Notes under the pieces: model-generated | The model's input: only the letters and a program-made list of their open reading frames with translations | What the model was told of the DNA's origin: nothing | Database searches by the model: none | In this document: piece after piece, positions 11,080 through 21,459 of the stretch | Numbering within the stretch: the stretch's first letter is position 1 | Layout of the letters: each line of letters starts with the position of its first letter | Program-made: the position numbers and the translations under genes | NCBI GenBank assembly: GCA_050084985.1 | Contig: JBITNC010000001.1 | Span: 208,134,001-208,198,000 of the forward strand | DNA length: 64,000 bases | Origin: Nageia nagi | Lineage: Eukaryota > Pinophyta | Reading direction: 5' to 3'

Positions 11080-11880
11080 TTTTATACTATAAACCTCATT
11101 TATTTTATTGATAATAAGTTTTGAATCACCATAAACCTATAAATTTGTAATACTCAAATTGATAGTAGCCTTCAATGCTAAAACCAAAGCCTCATACTTA
11201 GCCATGTTGTTACCATAATCAAAATTTAACTTGTAATCCATTTTTATAATACCACCCTCAATGGATACCCATATAATACCTATATTGAATCCTCTTATGT
11301 ATTTTAAACCATGAGAGTAGAGTATCCATTTTTTCTCATCATCTTCCTCAACCCATTACACAAGTTCATCTTGAAATTGTTCTTTTCTTGAAGTAGAATT
11401 TTTACATGGTGCCTTAGTCAACATATTATCAATAACTTATCATTCAATTTCTTTTTATTGCATGTAAATAAGATCAAATTATTATAATTTCATTATCCAT
11501 TTGGTAGGTATTCCTTACAATTGAGGTTTAAAAAGTATATACTTAAAAGAATCTACTTGACCTACTACATAAGTGGTATTTGTAATCATATAACACCTTA
11601 AGTTTTGAGTGGTGTAGAAAATAACATAACATAACTTATCAATTGGATTATACCTTATTTTTGTATCATGCAATATTTTTGATAAATAATACACAACCCT
11701 CTCTTTATTTTCATCATCAATTTGTACCAAAATAATTCCTAGAGCATGATTTATAGCTGAAATATACAAATACAAAGGTATTCCATGATCAATAGGTTGT
11801 AAAATAGGAGGGTTAAGTAAGTACCTTTTAATATCATCAAATTGTTTTTGGCATTATTCAATCCAAATATACTTGTTACA
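11080..11880 (-). pseudogene. element F RNase H and second RNase H
   Basis: The RT-linked RNase H is seen at 11515-11775: SAINHALGIILVQ, KERVVYYLSKIL and a carboxy part TTYVVGQVD. Further on, at about 11100-11350, a second RNase H region is seen as MAKYEALVLALKATI with VYGDS, the hallmark of Tat elements. Both regions are in broken frames. Confidence 0.8.
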
Positions 11881-11889
11881 TTTCTTAAG

Positions 11890-12660
11890 AAACTAAGAGA
11901 AAGGATTTTTTCTATCCACCAATTGGGCTATAAATCTTTTAATTTCTTGTAATTTCTTTTGTAAACTTTGAAGTTTCTTCATATTCCTAGTAGGCATATC
12001 CATAATGGATTTGAACTTCATAGGATCATTTTTTATTCCTCTTATAGATACAATATATACTAATAATTTACTACTTGATAATCCAAAAATAAATTTATTG
12101 GGATTAAGATTCAAATTAAATTATCTCATTTTCTCAAAGATAACTCTTAAATATTATAAATGATCCTCTTTTTTTATATTTAGTAAGAATATCATCAACA
12201 TATACCTCAATAGATTTATGAATCAAATATTTAAACATAGTTACCATTTCTCTATGATATGTGGATCCTATATTCTTGATTACAAAGGTATGAATACCTA
12301 ATAAAAGGTGCCCTAAGGTGTAGTGAAGATAGTCTTGTGTTGATCTTCTTTGGTGATCCTTATCTAATTATAATATTAAAAACCATTTATGAAAGATAAT
12401 ATTTCATGACCTATAGTGAAATATATAATTGTGTTAATATGTGGAAAATAAAATTATTTTTAGGAAAAGCCTTATTAAAATATTTGAAATATATGCAACA
12501 CATAATTTGTCCATTTGGTTTCATATCAAGAATAATATTAGACAACCATGATGAATAATTAATAGGTTTAACAAAATTAGCCTTGTGATACTTATCTATT
12601 TTCTTTTTAATTAGCAAAGCATGCTTAGGCTGCATAGGTATTCTTTTATGTATATAGCTA
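11890..12660 (-). pseudogene. element F reverse transcriptase
   Basis: The minus strand shows KPINYSSWLSNIIL, KPNGQIMCCIYFKYFNKAFP and the catalytic YVDDIL (about 12186-12203). The thumb region follows with NPNKFIFGLSSSKLL and IKRFIAQL. Frames change between these blocks. This matches the A, B and C RT regions in order and wording. Confidence 0.85.
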
Positions 12661-13199
12661 TGTTCTTGTGTGACCTAGCCATTTTTCATGACTCAAGAAC
12701 CAATTCCACCATTTTTACTAATTACTCATATATCTCTGATCCTGACTCATCATCCTTATTAGTTGAAACATGAGACTTATTACTATATTTTACTCTAATT
12801 CCTCTTTTTATTGAGTTTTATTTTAATATATCTATAATTAATTCTTCAATTCCTTGTTTATATTTTCCTAAATCATTCCCTTTGCAATATCTTAAATCCA
12901 TATACTATGATATCAATGGTGTGTGATAATGCATAGATCTATCTTTTTGTTAACCTTTGCATAAGTAGTTACTTGTCTAGTTTACACATCACTTTTTGTA
13001 ACATACTTTGATTTATTGATAGTGTATAATACATCTTTTATGCTTTTATCTTCATGCTAAAACTAAGAATGACCATATCTCAAATAAGTATTTTAATATG
13101 AGCACTCATTATATTCTAAATTAGGTGCAAATATTGGTGCCAATATGAATTCTATCATCAACATAAATGCTAAGTTTTTTGTAAAGTACTAGGCTTTCA

Positions 13200-13700
13200 A
13201 AAATTTCTAATATCTTCTTCAATCACCTTTTATATTATTACATAGATACCAACCCTTATTTCCTTATATAATTGCATGCTATTATCATTTTCATCTTCTT
13301 CTAAATCTTCTTACACCTATATCTCCCTATAAGGGATGATGGAACTTCTAATTCTTCTAATCATTATTGTAGTATATTCTACAACTTTAATAATATATTC
13401 ATTTCCTTCATGATAAAATTTTAATAATCTACATAAACTAGATGATACACTCCTCATTGGATGGATCCATGGATTAGCAAGAGGAATTTCATAGGTTAAT
13501 TTCTTGTCAAGAATATATGTCATGATCTCCATAGTATCAAGTACCAATTGAATAGGAATAATAATATGGCCTATGCATAATTTTCTTTCATTATCAAAAC
13601 CTGTAATCTTGTACCTTTTCCTTTGCAATCAACTCATTAGTTTATCTTTAAAATTTTACAAGAATTCTAGTTAGCAAATGTTCAATCTTGAACCATAATT
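13200..13700 (-). pseudogene. element F protease region
   Basis: A 103-residue open frame (13317-13628, minus) contains LVLDTMEIMTYILDKKL followed by PLANPWIHPM. The last phrase is a degraded form of the LGRPWIH motif that closes the retropepsin domain in related elements. The catalytic D-T/S-G is not clearly seen. Similarity to the protease regions of A (36950) and B (42005) supports the call. Confidence 0.6.
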
Positions 13701-13949
13701 AACTTGCATATTTGACTATTTTTCACATTATCTTGATATGAATATTCATAGCTAGATGTTTTTCAACGATATCTTATCTAGGAAGATCATATTTAGTGAG
13801 AGATAATACATGTATAAAACAATCAACCTTTCCTACCAATATACTTGTTGAAATGTTAGTATCAACAAAATATATCACTAAGAAGTTCAAATAAAATCAT
13901 TCTATATTCTTTAAAATAACTCAAAAAACCTAATCTTAGCATTACTATT

Positions 13950-14440
13950 TTTAAAATTTTGAATAATATTCTTCTTACATTTATCTTTTCTATTTCCTTT
14001 AATATAAGGTGTACAAGGTACCTCTTTTGCAAAAAATATAGGATTAGGAATATCTTTCTTACTTTATGTCATAGCATTGCATACCTTTTATTTTCTATTT
14101 CTAAATATGAATTTAATTTTGAATCTTCACTTGATTCATCATCAAACTTGATTGTCTTACCATTATCATCATAAATGATCATGTTGACCATATTAATGGA
14201 AGGAATCTCTTGATATTTTACTTAAATTATATCATTTTTATGCCATACTATTCCATTATTTGCAAATTATTTTAATACTTTTCTCATGTCATAACAACCT
14301 ATTCTACGATGTCCCTTAACTTGATGATATCTATAGAATGTACTTTCCATATATCAATGTGATTTTTCATCATTAGGACCATATTCTTTTCCTTGAAATC
14401 TCTTTAGTAGATATTTTTTAAGATAATCATCCAACATTAT
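13950..14440 (-). pseudogene. element F gag carboxy end with zinc-finger-like motif
   Basis: Reading minus from 14440 gives IMLDDYLKKYLLKRFQGKEY and then FYRYHQVKGHRR followed by GCYDMRKVLK. The YHQxKGH pattern is the variant nucleocapsid motif of Tat-like gags and resembles CTYHQRKGHST of element E. The left end of E's LTR abuts at 14441, and the gag continues on the other side of E. Confidence 0.7.
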
Positions 14441-15186
14441 TGTGAACCCTAAATTGTGAAAATATATAAATAAACATAATTAAATAAATAGTCTACAATA
14501 TACAATAGACAATATATCAGATCATAATAGATATATATGAAAAGTGTGCACATGATATGAAGTGTGTGTACAATCCTCAAAAGTAGATAGTAATGAATCT
14601 TTGATGGATTAGGATCAAACCCATGGTGAGCTCACAATTAATCTTCATATGCATGAACCAACAACTCAACCATCAAAGCTAATAACCCTTGATCTAAAAG
14701 ATGCACTCTACTAATGGCTTGAGAGAATCACACCACTACCAACATAGGAGAAGCACATCATTGATTATGTGGAATGTGTCAAATTATGATGTGAGCCAAA
14801 GATAGAAAATTCAAAAATCAAAGTATAATAAATTCTTAAGATAGGTGGCATCTAGAGACACCATTACAATTGAAAACCAACTATTAGAGTTCTTTATAAA
14901 TATTAAAAGAGTTTCAATATCTAGAGATCAACCTATCCACCTGTTTATATAGCCTACAAAAGATATAGGAAGGAGTGAAGGCCAATCTCTTGTAATAATA
15001 TAATCATTATTATATTCAATATACTTTAAAATAATACCCATGATATATGATATAGCATTTAATATAACACATGGTATCACATTATAATATCCTTTTATCT
15101 TGACATATATAATATTGAATTAATTCATTTAAGAAGGCTAAATATGATTTATTAAATAAATAATAAATTATTTTTAGGCATCTACA
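14441..15186 (-). repeat. element E 3' LTR with TATA motif
   Basis: The LTR is 746 bp, with plus-strand ends TGTGAACCCT and TCTACA (TG...CA). The left about 140 bp match 19174-19312 (for example AATAGTCTACAATATACAAT). A minus-strand TATA box, GGCTATATAAAC, lies at 14943-14954, about 230 bp from the transcriptional start side, and is a plausible LTR promoter. Confidence 0.85.
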
Positions 15187-15202
15187 TTTTGCCCCTCTTT
15201 GG
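15187..15202 (-). other. element E polypurine tract
   Basis: The minus strand reads CCAAAGAGGGGCAAAA immediately before the LTR beginning TGTAGATGCC, the expected PPT position. Confidence 0.8.
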
Positions 15203-17690
15203 ATATGAAATGAAAAGCATTGAAATTGCATAATCCAAAGAAGTCTAGAGAAGAGAATAAATTTTTCCATAGTAAAGAGAACTTCCCTATTTTGATTGAT
15301 ATGCTGAGTATGGTATGTTATTTTCCCCCTTTTTATCTTGGTTGTCTCTTGCTCATGTTGTGTTGGGTAAGCAATATAAAAAAATAGGATTCCCTCTATG
15401 AGGTGAGTGATCTATGCTAATCCTACTCACCTGGATAATACCTATAGAACAAAGCAACATATACCCACATAGATCACATCCGTGAAAGAATAAGCAATGT
15501 AAAAAGCAAGGATGAAATTAATATAATATGCAGTGTGTCACTATGGTTGATATGACTCATAGTGCTATAAACCATGATATAGAGACTACTATGATAAGCA
15601 AATCATAGTCTATGAAGAGCAAGCGCATGAGGTATTCTTTAATTCCCCAAGCTTGTAATATAAATGATGTATAGACTACTATGATAGATAAGTCATAGTC
15701 TATAAAGATCAAGTTGATGAGAAGTTTTAATGAATCAAGCTTGGAACAATCCTACAATTGATAAAAGATGTTATTCATGGAGTGACCATGGTATTGAAAA
15801 TATTTATTAGTAGAACAATGAGTAATAGCAAATGTATCAAATATTCAATGGCCTTACATTTTAATACTTCAATTTGCATAAATTTTCAAAGTATATCCAC
15901 ACTACTGACAACGTGTTTTGAATAGAATTTGTTAATCATGTCTTTTGCAAATTTATTCATTATTTCCATAGCATTACATATTCAAAGAAATAATCACATT
16001 TGCACATATATATTCAAAGATTTTATTACATTCCCCATTTATAATTAATTTATTATGAACATACACTATTAGCAGCATAGTATGCCTAAAATGTTTTAGT
16101 CATTCTTCAACAAATATGATCAAATTTAATAAATAATTATTAATATATGAAAGAATCACATAAATAAGTAGATATTAGATGAAATTTAAATATGTCCCAA
16201 TTACAAATAATTTAAAATCATTGCATGCCACTAGTAATGTGAGTTTTTTCATATGAAGCACAAAAATTCAAAATATATCATTTTTCATCATGTCAGATTT
16301 GAAACAACATTACCATTTATCATAACATTTTCAAGATACAACATGAATTAGCAACATTTGACCATATATTCAATTTTTTTGTACAATGATGATATCACTT
16401 AGGAGAAAGAATCCATTCAATTGGCATTAAAAATAACCATTTAGATATGCAATATTTCATATACAATGCCATAATGCTATATTATACTAGATTTTCAAAG
16501 ATACAATAGTCTTGAATTTCATTACTAAAACTTGTATTTTGTTTTAAATAACAATCATAAAAATAGCATATGCAATGTTCACATTTCATATCAGATATTC
16601 AAAGAAAATATAGTAAGTACCAATTGCAATAAATATCATAAACATGATCAATATTAAAAATATTTAAGATGATATACTTTACCTATACTTACCTTCATAC
16701 CCTAAGAATGGGCAATTTTTGTACTTTTTAATTCCAAATTCTAAATTTTTGATTTTTGAATCTTAATATTTGATTTCTATCATGCCCCCATCTAAAACTA
16801 AAATTGCCCCTACATGAAATGGATACTACCCCCAGCTAAAACTATATCCATTTTTTTATGTATCTTGTTTATTTTCATTTATTTATTTATTTTTTAATGA
16901 AATGCAACTACTATGTGATGCAATGACTATACATAAGACTACTTATACATGATACATTTGATTCACATGGAAAATTTAAGAACCTTGATGAGATAATAAT
17001 AAGAAAACATTTGATGAAAGAACAAGACCTGATGAAATGATGAGGATGAAAATATGTAAAAATATAAAATAAGAAGCAACATAACATGATTGAAAAGATG
17101 AAGATACAAAGATAGCATGATTGAAAACTTGATAAAATTTTCCATGGTAACCAAATGCATACAATGGACTGACTCTTGATATGCAATCTATATGAAATGC
17201 ATCCTATATGATATGCAAAATTTAGAAATCATAGTACACTAGAGGATGTTGGAACCACCACCATATAATTTAGCATATTTTGCTATGATAAATTAACCTT
17301 ATTTTTTGAAATTATTTAGTGCATTTTTTATACCTTGGGTTGTTACTCTTTTCATAAGATCAATAAGTTCAAGATGTATTTATGGACACCCTATGTTGAA
17401 TTCTTCTCTTTGTAACTACTATTTAAGGAGTGAAATCTTAAATTGATACTTTTAAAAAGGCCAATCTTTTTGCATTCTATATTATTTTAATTGAATTTTA
17501 AATGCATTTGACTGATCTAAAATTTTTCTTATGTTTTCCTAACTAGCTAAATTTTGCAAAGTAAGAACCATAATCTCCATTACTATTTTCAGACTGCTTG
17601 AAGCCTTCAAGCATTATAGCATGCTACTCATGATGTGATTCATCATCATATTTATCCTAAAATTTTGTAATTCCATATGCAATCTTTGTA
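15203..17690. other. element E internal non-coding region
   Basis: This is about 2.5 kb of AT-rich sequence between gag and PPT, where an autonomous element would carry pol. No pol motif is seen. Long minus-strand frames at 16911-17186 are hydrophobic, mutually overlapping and look like by-products of AT-rich DNA. A tandem hairpin repeat lies at 15581-15715. Confidence 0.6.
15581..15715. repeat. tandem pair of hairpin-forming units, period 90 bp
   Basis: The phrase GACTACTATGATA, then (A)GTCATAGTCTATAAAGATCAAG or close variants, occurs at 15583 and again at 15673. Within each unit ACTATGAT and ATCATAGT or its variant are inverted, so each copy can form a short hairpin. Confidence 0.7.
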
Positions 17691-17701
17691 TCTAAAGCAT
17701 T

Positions 17702-18643
17702 CTATTGAATCTCATATTTCTCTTGTGTAATGAGGTCCAAAATTACAACTTTTAAAGCATTATAAGATTTTGTAGAATGACCCTTTCTTTGATGATAAGT
17801 GCAATAAGTATCCTTATTTCCTATTGGAATATGATCATATTCTATGCGTTTTTTCATTAGATCTCTCATAATAATCCTTGGTTGATGTCCACTAGGTATC
17901 TCAAATTTGGGTGTTGCTTGATCGGTTAGTGGGGAACAATTATGGGCTTCATGTATTTTCAATGTTTCCAAAGATGATACTCTTTGCCAACAATATTTTG
18001 GTTTAATTTATTGAGATAGAATTTTAATTTGAGGTTTAGGTTGTGGTTTTGATTGAGTTTGCAGTTGATTTTTTTATTGAGATGTTTTATTATGTTGTTG
18101 CTTTTGTATGTTTTCTTTCTCAAACTTTTGCATACAATATTATCTCGCTTATGAATCTTCTAATAATGTATCTAATTCTTTCTTTAAAAATGCATGATAT
18201 TTTTCTTTCAAATCAAGATCATTATAAATACCTAACATCAAAGAAGGATTGGCTAACATATGCTCTTTAATTTTCTTAAGTTGATCTTGAGGTATAAAAT
18301 TTTCAACTACAATATCATACATTTCATAGTTATCCATGGCTTCAAGATTTAAATATGCATCATAATCAAATTTAGCCATATAATCATCATCATCATCATC
18401 ATCACTATTAATATCATGCACTTGATTTTCTATAATTGATATATCATTTAGAACATCATCATTTGTAGTAGTTAAGTATGAATTTGGTAAACTCAGTTCA
18501 TCAGAGGATTTTCTATTATTATTTTGCCCAACATCCATATCTGTAGATATTTCTAATGTAGGACAATGTGCAAATAAATCACTTATCCCATTCAAATATT
18601 CAAAAAAACCATTTTTAGATGCAATATCCATGATAAAATGCAA
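17702..18643 (-). pseudogene. element E gag-like protein
   Basis: The amino part (18149-18643, minus; likely start ATG at 18631, MDIASKNGFFEYL) is acidic, with a run of seven Asp from a CAT/ATC repeat at about 18385-18405, and ends at a stop at 18149. A second frame (17702-17971) carries CTYHQRKGHSTKSY, a variant nucleocapsid motif similar to that in F, followed by ILDLITQEKYEI. Stops separate the parts. Element G has the related GHSTTC and a degraded DLIT-GKYEI, which supports common descent. It would be the structural protein of the particle, and it is not intact. Confidence 0.7.
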
Positions 18644-19156
18644 GAAAAAGGTTTTCTATGAAAACCTTAAGAAATCTTGATAAAAATGCATGCAATAAGC
18701 TCAAATTAATCTCAAAACATTGCCTCCTATGATGACCTATGGTTTTGGCAAGTTTTGATCATGAAACAAATCAACAAATAGGTGCAAAATATTTTCAAAT
18801 TTTATGATTTTGAAATGTGATATTTTCTACAAAAATATTTTCAAAATCATTCAAAATATGCAAATATAGACCTAGAAAAATTATAAAAAAAAAAATCCCC
18901 AATTATATTTATCTATGGTTTGGACAAATGTTTCTAATGCTATATCCTACTAAATTGAAGAAAATGACCTCTAAAAACTAGGTTTTTCTACAGTGACATT
19001 TTTTTAGGATTTCTTTTTTTTCAAAGCAATAAAATTTTTAAATTTGGAAAAAAGTAACTTAAGAAAAAAAAGAAAATAAAATCAAGGGTTTCTAATGCAA
19101 GACTCCTTAGGAAAAGTGATGCTCTAAAATGAAAAATAATAGGGTTTGTAGGATAT

Positions 19157-19170
19157 GTTAGGGTTCACCA
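19157..19170 (-). other. element E primer-binding site
   Basis: The minus strand reads TGGTGAACCCTAAC three bases inside the LTR. It aligns with the PBS candidates of A (35249), B (40196) and C (50103). I do not assign the tRNA. Confidence 0.7.
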
Positions 19171-19173
19171 AAA

Positions 19174-19312
19174 TGTAGATCCTAAATTATACAAATATAT
19201 CAATAAATATAATTAAATAAATAGTCTACAATATACAATTACATATACAATAGACACTATATTAGATCGCAATAGATATACATGAAAAGTGTGCACTTGA
19301 TATGAAGTGTCT
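19174..19312 (-). repeat. element E 5' LTR, truncated
   Basis: About 139 bp from TGTAGATCCTAAATT onward align with 14441-14580 and contain an extra ACATATACAAT-like segment. Similarity ends at about 19312, so about 600 bp including the promoter end are missing. The next base is F gag sequence. Confidence 0.8.
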
Positions 19313-20270
19313 AATATAATAGGATGTATAGTAAGTGGATGCTTATGTTTGTTACTCTCATGTTTCCTTTTTTGATTCATATCTTGTGTTGTAGGTTCAG
19401 CAACATTGACATAAGTATCATCTATCTTTTAGTATATCTTCCTACCATTATCTTTAGTTGAAGATGATGTGTATTTGAGTTGACTATATCTTAGCATATA
19501 CTTTTATTTCTCAATAAGCATATAAATCATATCTATAAATGGACCCTTAACATAATCAAAACCATAAGCTCCAAGAATAAAATTAATATTTTTAACAAAT
19601 ACGTTTGAAATGAACTTTTCATCCATAGCTTGCTCCATTAACCTTCAACTCTTCACATATCTAGGGAAAATTTATATAATTTTTCTATTTAACCTTATTT
19701 GTAATGAATAAGATCTGTAAAATCCATTGATTTATTAATATTACATTTAAAATGGCTTTTAAATTGATCCTTCAATTGTTGATATAAACTAATAGATCCC
19801 AATGCTAAGTTATAAAATTATTATCATGCTTCACCAGTCAAACTCATAGGAATATATTTTGCTTTCAAGTTATCATTGATTCAAAATTTAAGATCCATAT
19901 TATATTCAAAAATTGAAGATTAATGATAGAATCACTCTTATTATTGAATTTTTATAATTTAGGTTCCTTGAAAGTTTTGATGAGTATTGTATTATGAATT
20001 TCCATGCTCAAAGGATTATCTTTGTCTTCTATAATTATGACATTTATTCCAAACTAGTTCTAGAGTAGATGTACCTTCATGTATTAGGTTAAACAATTAA
20101 TCTATGAAAGTTCCAATAGTTAAAGTAACATTCCTATCATTGGTACTAATAAAAATATTAGCACTATGATCATTTTGAGTTGATGGTGTAGATGCCTTTT
20201 TAAGTATTTCTTAAAACTTAGGCATGTTCATTAATTATCTAAAACCTTAGGAGAAATTTTCTTCATATCT
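19313..20270 (-). pseudogene. element F gag amino part
   Basis: On the minus strand, IDMKKISPKVL opens near 20270. It is followed by DNLKAKYIPMSLTGEA, YNLALGSISLYQQLKDQF and DDTYVNVAEP with stops between. The middle phrase resembles the retrotransposon gag core (compare FMAKLFLRIFKGDASQWFY in B). It ends at 19313 with PLTIHPIIL and resumes beyond E at 14440. Confidence 0.7.
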
Positions 20271-20781
20271 ATCATGGTTACCAAATCTTATGATAAAATG
20301 CTAATAAGAACCCTAGGGATCTTGATATGATAACAAAATTTTGAGTAGGTTCAAGAGCACTTACCTCCAACCTTAATTAAGAGGTGGATATGCTATAAAA
20401 AGGAGAGCACCAATATGTTGAAATATTTTTAGTGATCCCTAGGATAACCTAAGTAGTTACTATATAAAACACTTAACATATGATTATGTATTTTGTTAAT
20501 TATTTAAATCAAATAAATATAAGATAACAAAATAACATGAAATGAAAAATATCATAAATGAATGTAATTGTGAATAGCAGATCTAGATTATTGGATGAAG
20601 ATAACAAGATAAGGAATATGCACAATCAAGATATGGGATAAAGTGAAAGATATATACCTATGAGATCTCACCTAGGAGAAAGTGGATTATATGTAGATAA
20701 GAAGTTGTCAAAGATATGTGACCTTTATTTATGAACCTCACAGAGAAAAAAAAATAATGATAGCATGGGTGCTTACAAGAA
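20271..20781. other. unassigned stretch, possible F leader or 5' LTR
   Basis: No coding content is seen. The position, directly upstream of F gag on the minus strand, suggests F's 5' leader or part of its LTR. A's LTR begins at 20782, so A may have inserted here. No PBS was recognised. Confidence 0.35.
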
Positions 20782-21459
20782 TGTAGACACTAGGTATTAA
20801 TATCTACAAAGGAATTTTCATTTAAATAAAATATCCATTTAAGTATTCAAAATGATTAATTTAATTAATTAAATAAATTCTTTTATCATCGTGCACTCTC
20901 ATCTACCTTTATGTTTTATGATAATAGGTCATCAGTAAATAAATTCTTTTATCATCGTGCACTCTCATCTACCTTTATGTTTTATGATAATAGGTCATCT
21001 CGACATCATAATAAGCCTAAGGAGGATACTTAGTACTAAACTTGTTACCTATTAAGTTGAAGAGTTTTTACATAAGTAATTATGACATGATCTTGAATCT
21101 TTGATAAGTTGTAATTACTTATGTTATTCTTGACTAGTGTTTCTTAATGCCACCTATCATATCTAGATTTGGTTATATACTAAGCTCTATATTCCTACAC
21201 TCCTATGCATCCATTTGCATGTGATATTCCAAGATTCAAAGGAACAATAATGATATCAAGAAAAAGGGGGAGGTAATCTAGAATAGTAACTAGGTGGTGT
21301 TGTTGGGATCCTAGCATTAGCATTGGGATAAGGATTATTTGGTGGCTTTATAAAATGGGGAAGCTCATTATTTATCTTATTTTGATTGAATATCACTTTC
21401 ATTTATTATGATAGGCAATGTACAAGTTTGTATATTTCATAAATCCAATTTGATAGGTC
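20782..21459 (+). repeat. element A 5' LTR, first part
   Basis: It begins TGTAGACACT and aligns with C's LTR (49385-50100) along its length, including the CACTCTCAT-CTACCTTTATG and TTCTTAATGCCACCTAT blocks. A plus-strand TATA-like GGCTTTATAAAATGGGG lies near 21335. It is cut by D at 21460; the remaining end is at 35146-35246. Confidence 0.85.
20871..20999 (+). repeat. 66-bp tandem duplication in A LTR
   Basis: The unit starting AAATAAATTCTTTTATCATC at 20871 repeats without mismatch at 20937 and reads up to TAGGTCATC. C's LTR has this unit once (about 49453-49511), so the duplication is private to this LTR and fairly recent compared with the surrounding decay. Confidence 0.95.

Larger units (their letters stand above)
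14441..19312 (-). mobile_element. element E, gag-only non-autonomous Tat-like LTR element
   Basis: A full LTR (14441-15186), PPT, long non-coding region, gag and PBS are followed by a shortened 5' LTR (19174-19312). No protease, RT, RNase H or integrase is found in the 4.9 kb. Its gag motif, PBS and LTR start (TGTAGATGCCTAAAAATAAT on the minus strand) resemble those of the Tat-like elements here, so it could have used their enzymes in trans. The insertion splits F's gag. The target duplication cannot be checked because the right LTR is truncated. Confidence 0.8.
9600..20270 (-). mobile_element. element F, Tat-like Ty3/Gypsy, split by E
   Basis: Read right to left: gag amino part (20270-19313), interruption by E, gag carboxy part (14440 down to about 13950), protease, RT, RNase H, a second RNase H region and integrase. 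The domain order PR-RT-RH-IN is Ty3/Gypsy, and the second RNase H marks the Tat clade. The gag reading resumes on both sides of E, so E inserted into F. I could not identify F's own LTRs with confidence; 20271-20781 is the likely location of its 5' leader or LTR. Stops are frequent. Confidence 0.8.

Noticed and set aside
16911-17186. Three overlapping hydrophobic minus-strand ORFs that look like membrane proteins
   Set aside because: All three frames of the same AT-rich stretch are open and rich in Phe, Ile and Leu, which is expected by chance; none has a context or a conserved motif.
18385-18405. CAT/ATC trinucleotide run
   Set aside because: A short microsatellite encoding the Asp run of E gag; too short to be a separate feature.
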